A DNA stretch of 11,006 bases, from contig JAQIBO010000018.1 of the NCBI GenBank assembly GCA_027859055.1, forward strand, positions 1 through 11,006. Direction: 5' to 3'. Origin of the DNA: Spirochaeta sp. Its GTDB lineage: Bacteria > Spirochaetota > Spirochaetia > DSM-27196 > Alkalispirochaetaceae. The notes beneath the pieces are model-generated. The model saw only the letters and a list, made by a program, of their open reading frames with translations. It had not been told where the DNA came from and made no database searches. Below are positions 1-7,761 of the stretch, piece after piece. Every line of letters starts with the position of its first letter. The stretch's first letter is position 1. The position numbers were made by a program, and so were the translations under genes.

Positions 1-2766
1 GAGTCGCGTGACCGCGCTGCGCTGTCCTGCCCGGTCAACGCGGTACGCTTCGCCGATAAATGAGGTTGCCTCTTCATCTACCTGCGCCACAGTGGGAGTG
101 TCAAATGGTTCAAATTGGGGCGGTGCAGGAGTATTCAACGGGTGGAAGCGCCACAGGATGGTGTGCTCGTCGGTGTTCTCACTTCCCGATGAAACCCCGA
201 TCACCGCCTCCCGGGTTGTCACCAGGTAGCTGTCGTGGATCGTTTGGCCGTTCAGCGTAAATAACGGCCGCGGCACGCCGCCTTCACGGAAAACGATCTG
301 TCGCGGAGGGCTCAAATAGGTGCGGTTTCCGGCACGGTCCTCGGAAAACGCCTCTACCAGAACCGTTTCAGCACCGTCGCTCGCATCTCGCAACACGTCA
401 AAGCGTCCGCGGTAGCGTTGAAACCGCTGGTCACCACGGGTTCGGTACCACAGAGCGATGCCCGGTTCCTCCGGCTCCGCAAATACGATGCTTACCCGTG
501 ATTCGCCTGTTCCGATATCCGACTCCGGCTCCACCAGTACCGGCGGAGCCGGCGGTTCCTGGTCGAGAATTACCCGGTACGTCCGAATCGGACTCCATGT
601 GTCCCGAGCTTCAAACCGTCCGCGAAGACGAAGGTACGCCGTCTGTTCCCCGTTGGCGACGCCCTCCAGTGTTACCGTGTCTGTCGTACGTGCACTCGTA
701 TCTGTCGGCAGCGGTGGGAGTTCATCAACGGCGGATTCATAGAAAATGATGAAGTCGTTGTGAGGATTCGAAAATGTAAGTGTATACGGCGTTTGTCCGG
801 TGATAATCTCGCCGTCAACGGATATCGACGCACTGCGGTGTTCCGCACTTGTGACGCCAATATCTGCATGGAACGGCGGAATCACAACGGGACGGGCATC
901 AAGGACCACCGTACGTTCCGTGCGCGGGCTTATCCGTTCGCCGGCAACGGTATACGCTTCGATCTTCCGGTCAACCCGCGCCTCCGGCTCTCCCGAGAGA
1001 CCAATCCAACCGCCGTCGTAGGTTTGAACCGGGCGGCTGTCGATACGATAGCGGATCTCCGCGTCGGCGGGGGCGTCAAAGCGAAACCGGTTTCGTGAGA
1101 CAACGATATCCGGCGGCGCCGGTGGGGCGTTATCGACGAGCACGTCCCGGACGGACCCCTCGATTATATCGGTTCTCATGCCCATGGTGGCCCGGAAACC
1201 GACGGGAATCGTCCATTCGAACCGTGAGGTTCCGCGCGCCTCCACCACCGGAGCAAAATCTGCCGCGCCTTCGTCCGTCTGGCCGGTTTCCCCGAGCGCA
1301 AATGACGTGTCCGGCTCCGACGTGACGACAACGGTCTGGCCACGGACCACCACATCGCGTACGGGAGTTTTCCCGGTACCTCTGTTCCCTTCTCGCGGAT
1401 TTTCCAGGACCAGATCCGCGACGGCCCCCCAGTTCGCACCGGGAAAGCGCGCTCGCGCCGCAACGGACAGAGTGCCTGTCGGCAGGTCTGCCAGTGAAAC
1501 CGGTCCGGTATAGCGGGAAAACGGCTCCGACTGTACTCGATAGGATATCTCCGTTCCGGCAAGAGAGAACAGGATCATCTGTCGATCGTGAATTGCGACA
1601 TCCGGTGGCGGCGCCCGGCGTCCGTCGAGAAGATATACAATCCGCGTCTCGCCCCGGTCGGCGCCATTATCGCCAAACGACCGCGTCCGTATTGTCACAA
1701 GGCGTGTTGCGTCAACGTCGGGAGGAAAGCTGAGCCGTTGGAGCAGGAGGTCGTTGGTGCGGCGGACCTCGGTGTCATCAAGGCGATACCGCACAGTCTC
1801 ATCGGTCACGCCGGGAGAAAGGGTCACCGTTTCGGTGTAGCGGCCACTGGGGGGTAACCGGTCGGCGTGTGTTGCTCCTTGCGTCCACGTCACCGTTTCA
1901 CGAACGAGCTCACCTGTGTCACGGCGCACTCCGTGGACAGTGGCAGAAAACTCACCAGCGCCATCGATCAGGGATTCACCGTCATACGTCACCGTTTGCA
2001 GGTCCGCCGGCCCGGTCAGCTCAACGGAGATATCGCGAAGACCCTGCTCGTGTATGAGGAGAAGCTGCGGATTTGAAAACCTCCCCTCCACGGGACTGAG
2101 AATCACCGGTTGGCCGGGAAACGGTTCGTCGCGTCTATCGATCCGGTAGATCCATCGACCGATACCGCTTCGATTTCCGACGGCGTCTGTTGCGTAGATA
2201 ATGACGAGGTACTCAACGACGCGCCCGGCTCGCCCGGTGAGTTCGAGACCGTTTTCGTCATTCAACGGCTGAAACGACGTCGCGTCTTCCGGACTCCGCC
2301 CGTTCACCCGAAGCAGATACTGGAACGAGACGACATCCCCGGAGGAGTCGGATGAAATCTGCGGACGAACGGTTATCGGCGCCGAGTACACCCCCGGCGC
2401 AATTTCCGGTTGCGGAACCGGTGGCGGGGACCGATCAACGACGTAGCTCACCGGATTCGCTGTTTGCTGTGTGTGGGGTGCACGAAACTGTATTCGGTAC
2501 GTGCTCCGCGTTCCCAGGGGGGTATCAAGGATGACCGGTCCGTCGAGGGGCAGGAAAAACGTGGTGTGGGGAGTATCAGCGGGACCGACAAATCGGTATT
2601 CCCACTGATCTGAACTCTCCGGGGCGAGGATAATGCGTCCGGGATACACGCCCGGCTCGTGGGGCAACGGCGAAAGCGCCTGTTGTTGCCCCGTGGCGGG
2701 GGAAATTCCCCACCAGACAAAAAGAAGAAGAAACCACCGACTTGTCCAACCGGTGCGTGTGTTCAT
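1..2766 (-). CDS. large secreted protein with repeated chitobiase-C-terminal/Ig-like beta domains (3' end outside window)
   Basis: The frame read from the ATG at 2766 stays open for 922 codons to the window edge; I checked its start, the repeat regions and the left third by triplets and found no stop, so the C-terminus is missing. An N-terminal signal peptide is likely: Arg at 4 and 10, hydrophobic residues 11-21, and a plausible signal peptidase I site after Ala-Thr-Gly26. The rest is beta-rich. A Gly-x-Tyr strand opener recurs at Tyr41, Tyr127 and Tyr310, resembling CHB_HEX_C (chitobiase/beta-hexosaminidase C-terminal-like) repeats. An Asp-x3-PP-x-PP-type linker recurs near Asp111, Asp381, Asp545 and Asp735. 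Fibronectin/Ig-type Asp-x-Ala/Val-Gly-Asn/Gln-Arg-Ser/Thr ends occur near 194, 810 and 911. No catalytic motif is visible. It starts inside the phosphoribosyltransferase stop (ATGA). It probably acts as a periplasmic or surface binding or structural protein; the exact role is unknown. Confidence 0.85.
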   Translation of the reverse strand, partial: MNTRTGWTSRWFLLLFVWWGISPATGQQQALSPLPHEPGVYPGRIILAPESSDQWEYRFVGPADTPHTTFFLPLDGPVILDTPLGTRSTYRIQFRAPHTQQTANPVSYVVDRSPPPVPQPEIAPGVYSAPITVRPQISSDSSGDVVSFQYLLRVNGRSPEDATSFQPLNDENGLELTGRAGRVVEYLVIIYATDAVGNRSGIGRWIYRIDRRDEPFPGQPVILSPVEGRFSNPQLLLIHEQGLRDISVELTGPADLQTVTYDGESLIDGAGEFSATVHGVRRDTGELVRETVTWTQGATHADRLPPSGRYTETVTLSPGVTDETVRYRLDDTEVRRTNDLLLQRLSFPPDVDATRLVTIRTRSFGDNGADRGETRIVYLLDGRRAPPPDVAIHDRQMILFSLAGTEISYRVQSEPFSRYTGPVSLADLPTGTLSVAARARFPGANWGAVADLVLENPREGNRGTGKTPVRDVVVRGQTVVVTSEPDTSFALGETGQTDEGAADFAPVVEARGTSRFEWTIPVGFRATMGMRTDIIEGSVRDVLVDNAPPAPPDIVVSRNRFRFDAPADAEIRYRIDSRPVQTYDGGWIGLSGEPEARVDRKIEAYTVAGERISPRTERTVVLDARPVVIPPFHADIGVTSAEHRSASISVDGEIITGQTPYTLTFSNPHNDFIIFYESAVDELPPLPTDTSARTTDTVTLEGVANGEQTAYLRLRGRFEARDTWSPIRTYRVILDQEPPAPPVLVEPESDIGTGESRVSIVFAEPEEPGIALWYRTRGDQRFQRYRGRFDVLRDASDGAETVLVEAFSEDRAGNRTYLSPPRQIVFREGGVPRPLFTLNGQTIHDSYLVTTREAVIGVSSGSENTDEHTILWRFHPLNTPAPPQFEPFDTPTVAQVDEEATSFIGEAYRVDRAGQRSAVTRL

Positions 2767-3362
2767 GGCAGTCCGTGTAGAATTTCCTGGACGCGGTCGT
2801 CGCCAAATTCCGCGTCGATCTCTCCCGGTTCCAATCCGACCAGTTCGTGGCTCAAATAATGAATCCACTGGTCCTCGGATGGGTCCTGAATATCGTGGTA
2901 CCTGCAGTAGTAGTCCGGCTGAATCGGCAGACGTTCGCCGGTATACTCCCGAACTTTGTAGTCATGTACCGCCACACGAATATCCTCCCGGGGAATACCC
3001 TTTTCAAGTATAACCTCAACCAGGTGATTGATCGTCCGTCCAGTATCGAAAATGTCATCCACCAGGAGGATGCGGTCGCCGGAACGAAGATGTTCCGGGC
3101 TGTACGTCCACCCATCGACACTGACGCGGTCCTGCTGATGGATATCCGTGTAGGAACGTGCCACTACAGCCGCGTAGAAGACCGGTCGCTGGCCGCGCCG
3201 AACAAACTTGAAAAACTCACTGATCACATTCCCCATGTAGGCACCGCCACGGAGACTTACGTAGATCACGTCGGGGACAAACCCGGACCGGTAGATCTCA
3301 TTTGCAAGGGCAATCGCGTTGTTACGGATTGAATCGTAGGGAATAAACTCTTTGTTGCTCAT
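2763..3362 (-). CDS. type I phosphoribosyltransferase, hypoxanthine/xanthine-guanine PRT-like
   Basis: This 199-residue cytoplasmic protein carries the type I phosphoribosyltransferase signature. The PRPP-binding loop ILLVDDIFDTGRT is at residues 98-110, with the two adjacent acidic residues typical of the family, and SLRGG at 36-40 is a likely pyrophosphate loop. The C-terminal part (about 149-175) contains PDYYCRYHD and a Trp-rich segment, where purine PRTs of the COG2236/Gpt-like group bind the base. The expected reaction is transfer of phosphoribose from PRPP to a purine base (salvage). Whether it uses hypoxanthine, guanine or xanthine cannot be told from sequence alone. The start lies one base after the htrA stop with only a weak purine-rich site (AAAGAGAA) upstream, so its translation probably depends on readthrough from htrA. 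The stop overlaps the next start as ATGA. Confidence 0.85.
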   Translation of the reverse strand: MSNKEFIPYDSIRNNAIALANEIYRSGFVPDVIYVSLRGGAYMGNVISEFFKFVRRGQRPVFYAAVVARSYTDIHQQDRVSVDGWTYSPEHLRSGDRILLVDDIFDTGRTINHLVEVILEKGIPREDIRVAVHDYKVREYTGERLPIQPDYYCRYHDIQDPSEDQWIHYLSHELVGLEPGEIDAEFGDDRVQEILHGLP

Positions 3363-3363
3363 T

Positions 3364-4848
3364 CTATTCTCTTTCCAGCGTCACTGTTTCCGTTTCTCCG
3401 TCGCGAAGAATCGTTATCTCCGTCGTCTCTCCCGATTGCGGTAGCTCCTGATAAAACTCAAGCATCGTTGATACCGACGTTCCATCGATCGCGGATACCA
3501 CATCACCAACCCGCAGGCCCGCGGCAGCAGCGGGAGTTCGGTTTTCCACGGTGGCCACGACAACTCCCGACGTGTCTGCAGCGATCTCCATCTCTGCACG
3601 AATCTCGTCGGAGATCGGGAAAACCGAGAACCCTGGCCACAGTCGCGCGTTGAGATTGGCGATTTGTCGCTCCGATTCACGTTCGGCGATGCGTACGGAA
3701 ATCTCCCTCCGCTCGCCGTGACGGATCAACTTGAACTCGGCGTCCTCACCCACGGGTAGTTCGCCCACCTCAAGCACGAGCTCATCCGAATCGGTCACTG
3801 TGACGCCGTTGATCTCCACGATAAAGTCACCCGGCCGAAGTCCACCGCGGTCGGCGGGACTGTCCAGGAAGACGTGGTGCACCAGCGCGCCGTTCTGATC
3901 CGGGAGTCCAAGATCCGCCGCTACGTCATCACTGACGCTTCGAATGCTGACACCAAGCCAGCCGTACCGAACCGCCCCGGTTTCAATGAAGTCATCGATG
4001 GACCGGATCACGTTGTTAATCGGAATGGAAAAACCAAGCCCGACGCTGCCGCCCGTCTGGGAGGTGATCCACGTATTGATCCCAACCACCTGGCCCTCCA
4101 GGTTGACCAGCGCCCCGCCACTGTTTCCACGGTTGATTGCTGCATCGGTCTGTATAAAGTCGCTGATGTTTCCCGCAGGGCCGCCACGGCGCCCAACGGC
4201 GCTCACAATCCCCGCGGTGACGGTGGACTGGAACCCAAACGGGCTGCCGATCGCCAGTACCCAGTCTCCTACCTGGAGATCGTCAGAGTTTCCGAGGGCG
4301 GCGACCGATAGCTGTTCCGTGCTCTCGAAGGAGATCATCGCGAGGTCTTTCCGGGCATCCTTGCCGACGATTTCTGCGGTATAGTCAGATCCGTCGTCAA
4401 GAGTCACCGTGATCTCCGAGGCGTTTCCGATAACGTGGTCGTTGGTCAGTACGTAGTACCGGTTCCCGTCGCGCCGGACGATGACGCCGGAACCGAGGCC
4501 CTGCGTTCGGAATTCCCGTTCCTCACCGTTTTCATCCTCGGAATCAGGCTCACCGAAAAAGAAATCGAACCACGGAGTGTCATCTCCGCCACCGGGCCGG
4601 GTCTGCGTTCGCACCTCTTCAACGTCGATACGAACAACGCTGGGTAACGCCTGTTGTGATACGGCGCGAAAACTCTGCTGCAGCGTTTCGGCGGAGCGAA
4701 TTGCTTCACTTTGTGCGCCGTTGCCGTCCTGCGCCAGCGCCTGCCGCGCCGGCTCTACGTTTGTGGAACAGGAAAACAGACCGACAGACAGGACAAACCC
4801 GCCGATCAGCCCGAGAAGAACAAGGTTAATTGCAAGGAGTTTTTTCAT
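3364..4848 (-). CDS. HtrA/DegP-family periplasmic serine protease with two PDZ domains, probable lipoprotein
   Basis: This 494-residue protein has the full HtrA architecture. An N-terminal hydrophobic segment (about 4-24) ends at LFSC, Cys27, a relaxed lipobox of the kind spirochaetes tolerate. A long linker follows, then the trypsin-like domain (about 65-290). The catalytic triad is intact: His138 (TNDHVIG), Asp168 (ARKDLAM) and Ser243 (GNSGG). PDZ1 spans about 297-388 and PDZ2 about 404-492. Residues 90-113 form a Phe-rich then acidic stretch that corresponds to the LA loop. The family degrades or refolds misfolded envelope proteins, activated by peptide binding to the PDZ domains. Whether it is DegP-, DegQ- or DegS-like is not decidable here, though two PDZ domains argue against DegS. 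The start overlaps the map stop as ATGA, and a GGAGG site lies 10 bases upstream. Confidence 0.95.
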   Translation of the reverse strand: MKKLLAINLVLLGLIGGFVLSVGLFSCSTNVEPARQALAQDGNGAQSEAIRSAETLQQSFRAVSQQALPSVVRIDVEEVRTQTRPGGGDDTPWFDFFFGEPDSEDENGEEREFRTQGLGSGVIVRRDGNRYYVLTNDHVIGNASEITVTLDDGSDYTAEIVGKDARKDLAMISFESTEQLSVAALGNSDDLQVGDWVLAIGSPFGFQSTVTAGIVSAVGRRGGPAGNISDFIQTDAAINRGNSGGALVNLEGQVVGINTWITSQTGGSVGLGFSIPINNVIRSIDDFIETGAVRYGWLGVSIRSVSDDVAADLGLPDQNGALVHHVFLDSPADRGGLRPGDFIVEINGVTVTDSDELVLEVGELPVGEDAEFKLIRHGERREISVRIAERESERQIANLNARLWPGFSVFPISDEIRAEMEIAADTSGVVVATVENRTPAAAAGLRVGDVVSAIDGTSVSTMLEFYQELPQSGETTEITILRDGETETVTLERE

Positions 4849-5633
4849 ACCGCTGGTGCCTCCACACTGGAATGTACTCGTTCACTGGAGCGGCGTGTAA
4901 GAACTTCCGTATGTTCGCGAAAAATTGCAACGGTGTGTTCGAAATGCGCGGAGACGGTTCGATCGCCGGTAACCACAGTCCAGTCATCTTCAAGCACGTC
5001 AACATCGTCGCCCCCGAGGTTCACCATCGGTTCAATCGCCACGACCATACCGTGCTTCAGTCGTGGATTTGGTCCACGGCCAACGTAATTGGGAATCTGA
5101 GGATCTTCATGCAGGGAGAGACCGACACCGTGGCCGCAATACGGTCGAACGATACCGTATCCCTCCCCACTGATCGTCTTGTAAATCGCCCGGGATACGT
5201 CGTTGACCCGTTTCCCTACCTGTGCGGCATCAATTCCATCTTCGAGACTGCTCCTTGTGACTTCAAGAAGGCGAGTTACATCGGGAGAAGTCGTGCCGAC
5301 GGGAACGGTAATGGCAGAATCGCTGTAATACCCATCGTATTCGATTCCGCAGTCGATGCTCACAACGTCGCCTTCGTTGAGACGTCGGTTGCCGGGGATC
5401 CCGTGTATGACCGCTTCGTTGACCGAGGTGCACAGCGCGCCGGGAAATCCCTGATATCCAAGAAACGCCGGGCGGCCGCCGCGCGAAGCGATCTCGCGCT
5501 TTGCAATTTCATCAAGGTCTCCAGTGGTTATTCCCGGTTGAACGGTGGTTTCCAGCAGTTCCAGTACTTCGGCAAGCAGATGACAGGATTTCCTGATTCC
5601 CGCAATCTGTTTGGCCGTTTTAATCCGAATCAT
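4845..5633 (-). CDS. map: type I methionine aminopeptidase
   Basis: This 262-residue protein matches the usual length of bacterial type I MetAP and removes the initiator methionine from nascent proteins in the cytoplasm. All five metal ligands are present in the expected order and spacing: Asp94 (SIDCG), Asp105 (YYSDSA), His168 (CGHGVG), Glu201 (IEPM) and Glu232 (HFEHT). The substrate-site His77 (NEAVIHGIP) and His175 are also present. These track the E. coli ligand positions with an offset of about three residues. The ATG at 5633 lies 18 bases after the TPR gene stop. That stop is in the same frame, so no start further upstream is possible. The site before it is weak (ACGGA directly against the ATG). 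The stop overlaps the protease start. Confidence 0.97.
   Translation of the reverse strand: MIRIKTAKQIAGIRKSCHLLAEVLELLETTVQPGITTGDLDEIAKREIASRGGRPAFLGYQGFPGALCTSVNEAVIHGIPGNRRLNEGDVVSIDCGIEYDGYYSDSAITVPVGTTSPDVTRLLEVTRSSLEDGIDAAQVGKRVNDVSRAIYKTISGEGYGIVRPYCGHGVGLSLHEDPQIPNYVGRGPNPRLKHGMVVAIEPMVNLGGDDVDVLEDDWTVVTGDRTVSAHFEHTVAIFREHTEVLTRRSSERVHSSVEAPAV
4859..4863 (-). promoter_or_regulatory. Shine-Dalgarno site of the htrA-type gene
   Basis: A perfect GGAGG (minus strand) lies 10 bases before the ATG at 4848, inside the last codons of map. It is the strongest ribosome-binding match I saw among the junctions of this cluster. It suggests the protease is also initiated independently, not only by coupling to map. 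Confidence 0.6.
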
Positions 5634-5651
5634 TCCGTGAGCGTACCACGT

Positions 5652-7340
5652 TCATCTGAGGCGTGCAAGGATCGCCTGATAGGTGTAAACCGTATCACTA
5701 TAGGGACTTAGTGCCGTTGCGCGTTCGGTTATCTGTTCGGCTGTCTCAATCTCACCGTTCATCCGCGCGTGTTCCGCCTGAAGAAGATACGCCTGCGTCA
5801 ACCGGCGGGTGGAATCGATTTGTTCCGCTTCATCCTGGAACGTATCAATCCGCTCACGGGCAACATCAAGCGATTCGTGGCGTAGCGAAAAGAGGGCGTG
5901 ATTGTACAACGCGGTAGCCGATTGCGTCTGTTCAAACAGCGCGGCCGCCGCCGCATAGTCGCCGTTTTCGGCCGCATCGATCGCGTGGAGCGTAGCGGCC
6001 CAGTCCGCCCGTTGCGGAGTATACCGTTCCCGCAGTTGACTCAGGCCACGGTCGTCCTGGCGCACCACGAAGAAGCGGGCGAGGAACCGCGCAACAAGAT
6101 GGGCGTCCGGTGCCTGATTGAGATAGTCCCAGAGATCCGCCTCGAGACGTTCAACCGGTGTCCTGGATCCGAGGATCGTGCGCGTCAGAAGCCATTGTGC
6201 CTGGACTGGTTCCGTGTCGTCGTATCGGTCGGTACCGAGAGGCCCCAGCGGGAGTAACGTGCGGATCGCCTCTATGCGGCGCCCGGTGGAGACGAGATGG
6301 GCGGCATAATCCAGGCGAAGTTCCAAGTATTCCGGATGGTATTGGATACCCCGCCGATACGTTGCGTCGATCTGTTCAGTGACGCGCGGATTATCAGGGA
6401 AGCGCGTCACCGTTCGCTGAATCGCCGCATCATTTCCGAAGGCAACGGGATGGGTAGCAGGGGCCTGTTGCTGTACTTCCCGGTAAATCGGCGACGCCCG
6501 CTCGAATTGTCCCTGTTCCACGAGAAAATCGGCCTGCATGAGTAACATCGGTGGTGTTACCGCGCGCCGTCCGCCAAGTGCCGCCAGGCGGTCGAAAAAC
6601 CACTCCGTGTCCCGCAGCCAGGCGGCGAGGTATACCTCCGCGCGGCGTTGGCCGGCCCCCCCGGTAACACGGTCATATCCCTGTAACCGTCCCACGGCAC
6701 GGCGTGCCGCGGTTCGGTCTCCATTCTTTGCGGCGGTCAGGGCGCTTTGCAGGTAATACGCGCTGACTCCAGTTTTCTCGCCGGCGTCGTACAACCTTTC
6801 CGGAGTTCTGTCCCGTGCCGCACGGCCGATCGATACGAGAATCTCTTCGTCGGAGTCCCGTTCGGCAAAATCGGCGAGCCGTTCGGTCATGCCGCGTGGT
6901 GAGTCGCGATCGACGGCGATAAGCACCTGAATATTCTGTGCCAGTCGGGAGGACGACGGTTCGTCGGAAATCAGTTCAGCGGCGGCATCATAGCGGCCGC
7001 GGCGAATATTTGCGTAGGTTGCAAGGTGTATCCACGTATCATCCCGGGGAAAGCGATCGGCCGCCAGCGTCGCCAGGTCGGCAACGTTTGTCCACCGCCG
7101 ATCGTCCGGCATTTCCCAGGCGATGCGAACCAGCCGCCGCCATTCACCCGGACGTCGCGCGTATTCAGCCGCCTCGGAGAGATGTTCCGCCGACGGTCCA
7201 TCCCGATCGATCCGCTCCATAATTCGATCAAACCAGATACTGCTGCGAATACTGTTTATTGACAGAGATATGAAAAAGACCGAGAAAATGGTGACGATAA
7301 CGGCGGCGATCAGGACGACAACAGATCGCGCAACCGTCAT
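5652..7340 (-). CDS. membrane-anchored TPR-like repeat protein, function unknown
   Basis: This 562-residue protein begins with one long hydrophobic segment (about residues 5-29) preceded by only one positive charge and followed by Arg32. This fits an uncleaved N-terminal anchor. The remainder is almost wholly helical with many Ala, Arg, Glu and Tyr residues. TPR-like helix pairs, with small residues and Tyr/Phe at the expected positions, appear near 267-294, 452-478 and 515-545 (QAEHARMNGEIETAEQ). No enzyme motif is visible. TPR proteins usually act as scaffolds for protein-protein contacts. Its start overlaps the nusB stop as ATGA and it is followed 18 bases later by map. A role in envelope protein handling would fit the neighbours but is only inferred from position. 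Confidence 0.8.
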   Translation of the reverse strand: MTVARSVVVLIAAVIVTIFSVFFISLSINSIRSSIWFDRIMERIDRDGPSAEHLSEAAEYARRPGEWRRLVRIAWEMPDDRRWTNVADLATLAADRFPRDDTWIHLATYANIRRGRYDAAAELISDEPSSSRLAQNIQVLIAVDRDSPRGMTERLADFAERDSDEEILVSIGRAARDRTPERLYDAGEKTGVSAYYLQSALTAAKNGDRTAARRAVGRLQGYDRVTGGAGQRRAEVYLAAWLRDTEWFFDRLAALGGRRAVTPPMLLMQADFLVEQGQFERASPIYREVQQQAPATHPVAFGNDAAIQRTVTRFPDNPRVTEQIDATYRRGIQYHPEYLELRLDYAAHLVSTGRRIEAIRTLLPLGPLGTDRYDDTEPVQAQWLLTRTILGSRTPVERLEADLWDYLNQAPDAHLVARFLARFFVVRQDDRGLSQLRERYTPQRADWAATLHAIDAAENGDYAAAAALFEQTQSATALYNHALFSLRHESLDVARERIDTFQDEAEQIDSTRRLTQAYLLQAEHARMNGEIETAEQITERATALSPYSDTVYTYQAILARLR

Positions 7341-7753
7341 GGCGTGTCCGTATCGCGGGTGTCTTTTCGTATTCCATCGAGAACACCGTTGATGAAACGG
7401 TAGGCATCATCGGTGGACATCTCTTTCGCCAGTTCCACCGCCTCATCAATCGTGACGTGGGTGGGAATATCGTTCTGAAACGTCAGGCTGTAGGTGCTGA
7501 CGCGAAGTATCGCAAGGTCGACGCGGTGCAACCGTGAAAGTTCCCAGTGGTCGAGGTGCTTCTCGATCAGTGCATCGATCTCCGCGATGTGCTCAAGCGT
7601 CCCGTGGATCAGGATGCGGGCAAACGACGGATCAAATGTTTCGGTGCTTCCCACCCAATCCAGTGTCTGAATGCGGTCCGATTCCATTTTACCGACGTCG
7701 TAGCCGTACAAACCCTGTACGGCTATCCGCCGGCTCTTTCGCCGTGATGCCAT
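7337..7753 (-). CDS. nusB: transcription antitermination factor NusB
   Basis: At 138 residues this has the usual NusB length and the all-helical NusB pattern. The N-terminal RNA-binding segment is RRKSRRIAVQGLYGYD (4-19). The middle signature is around residues 67-90 (LDHWELSRLHRVDLAILRV). The C-terminal signature TIDEAVELAKEMSTDDAYRF spans 101-120 and is followed by INGVLDGI. NusB binds boxA RNA with NusE (ribosomal protein S10) and supports antitermination, chiefly of rRNA operons. The ATG at 7753 lies 8 bases after the stop of the SurA-like gene, with no good Shine-Dalgarno match, and the stop overlaps the next gene as ATGA. In many bacteria nusB sits with ribH; here it does not. Confidence 0.96.
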   Translation of the reverse strand: MASRRKSRRIAVQGLYGYDVGKMESDRIQTLDWVGSTETFDPSFARILIHGTLEHIAEIDALIEKHLDHWELSRLHRVDLAILRVSTYSLTFQNDIPTHVTIDEAVELAKEMSTDDAYRFINGVLDGIRKDTRDTDTP

Positions 7754-7761
7754 TTCGGGCG

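Noticed and set aside
458..1513. Several short plus-strand frames and one minus-strand frame (1176-1562) across the left third
   Set aside because: All sit within the continuous 922-codon minus-strand frame and have biased, Arg/Ser/Pro-rich composition. The region is one gene, not a gene-poor or broken area.
2847..3332. 161-codon plus-strand frame opposite the phosphoribosyltransferase
   Set aside because: The minus-strand gene has a clear PRPP loop; the plus-strand translation has no motif.
3874..4384. Two overlapping plus-strand frames of about 145 codons opposite the protease
   Set aside because: They are shadows of the conserved trypsin-like domain on the minus strand.
4830..5711. 293-codon open frame on the plus strand opposite map
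   Set aside because: It lies fully antisense to map, whose catalytic residues are all intact. It has no recognisable domain and is explained by the GC-rich codon pattern of the real gene.
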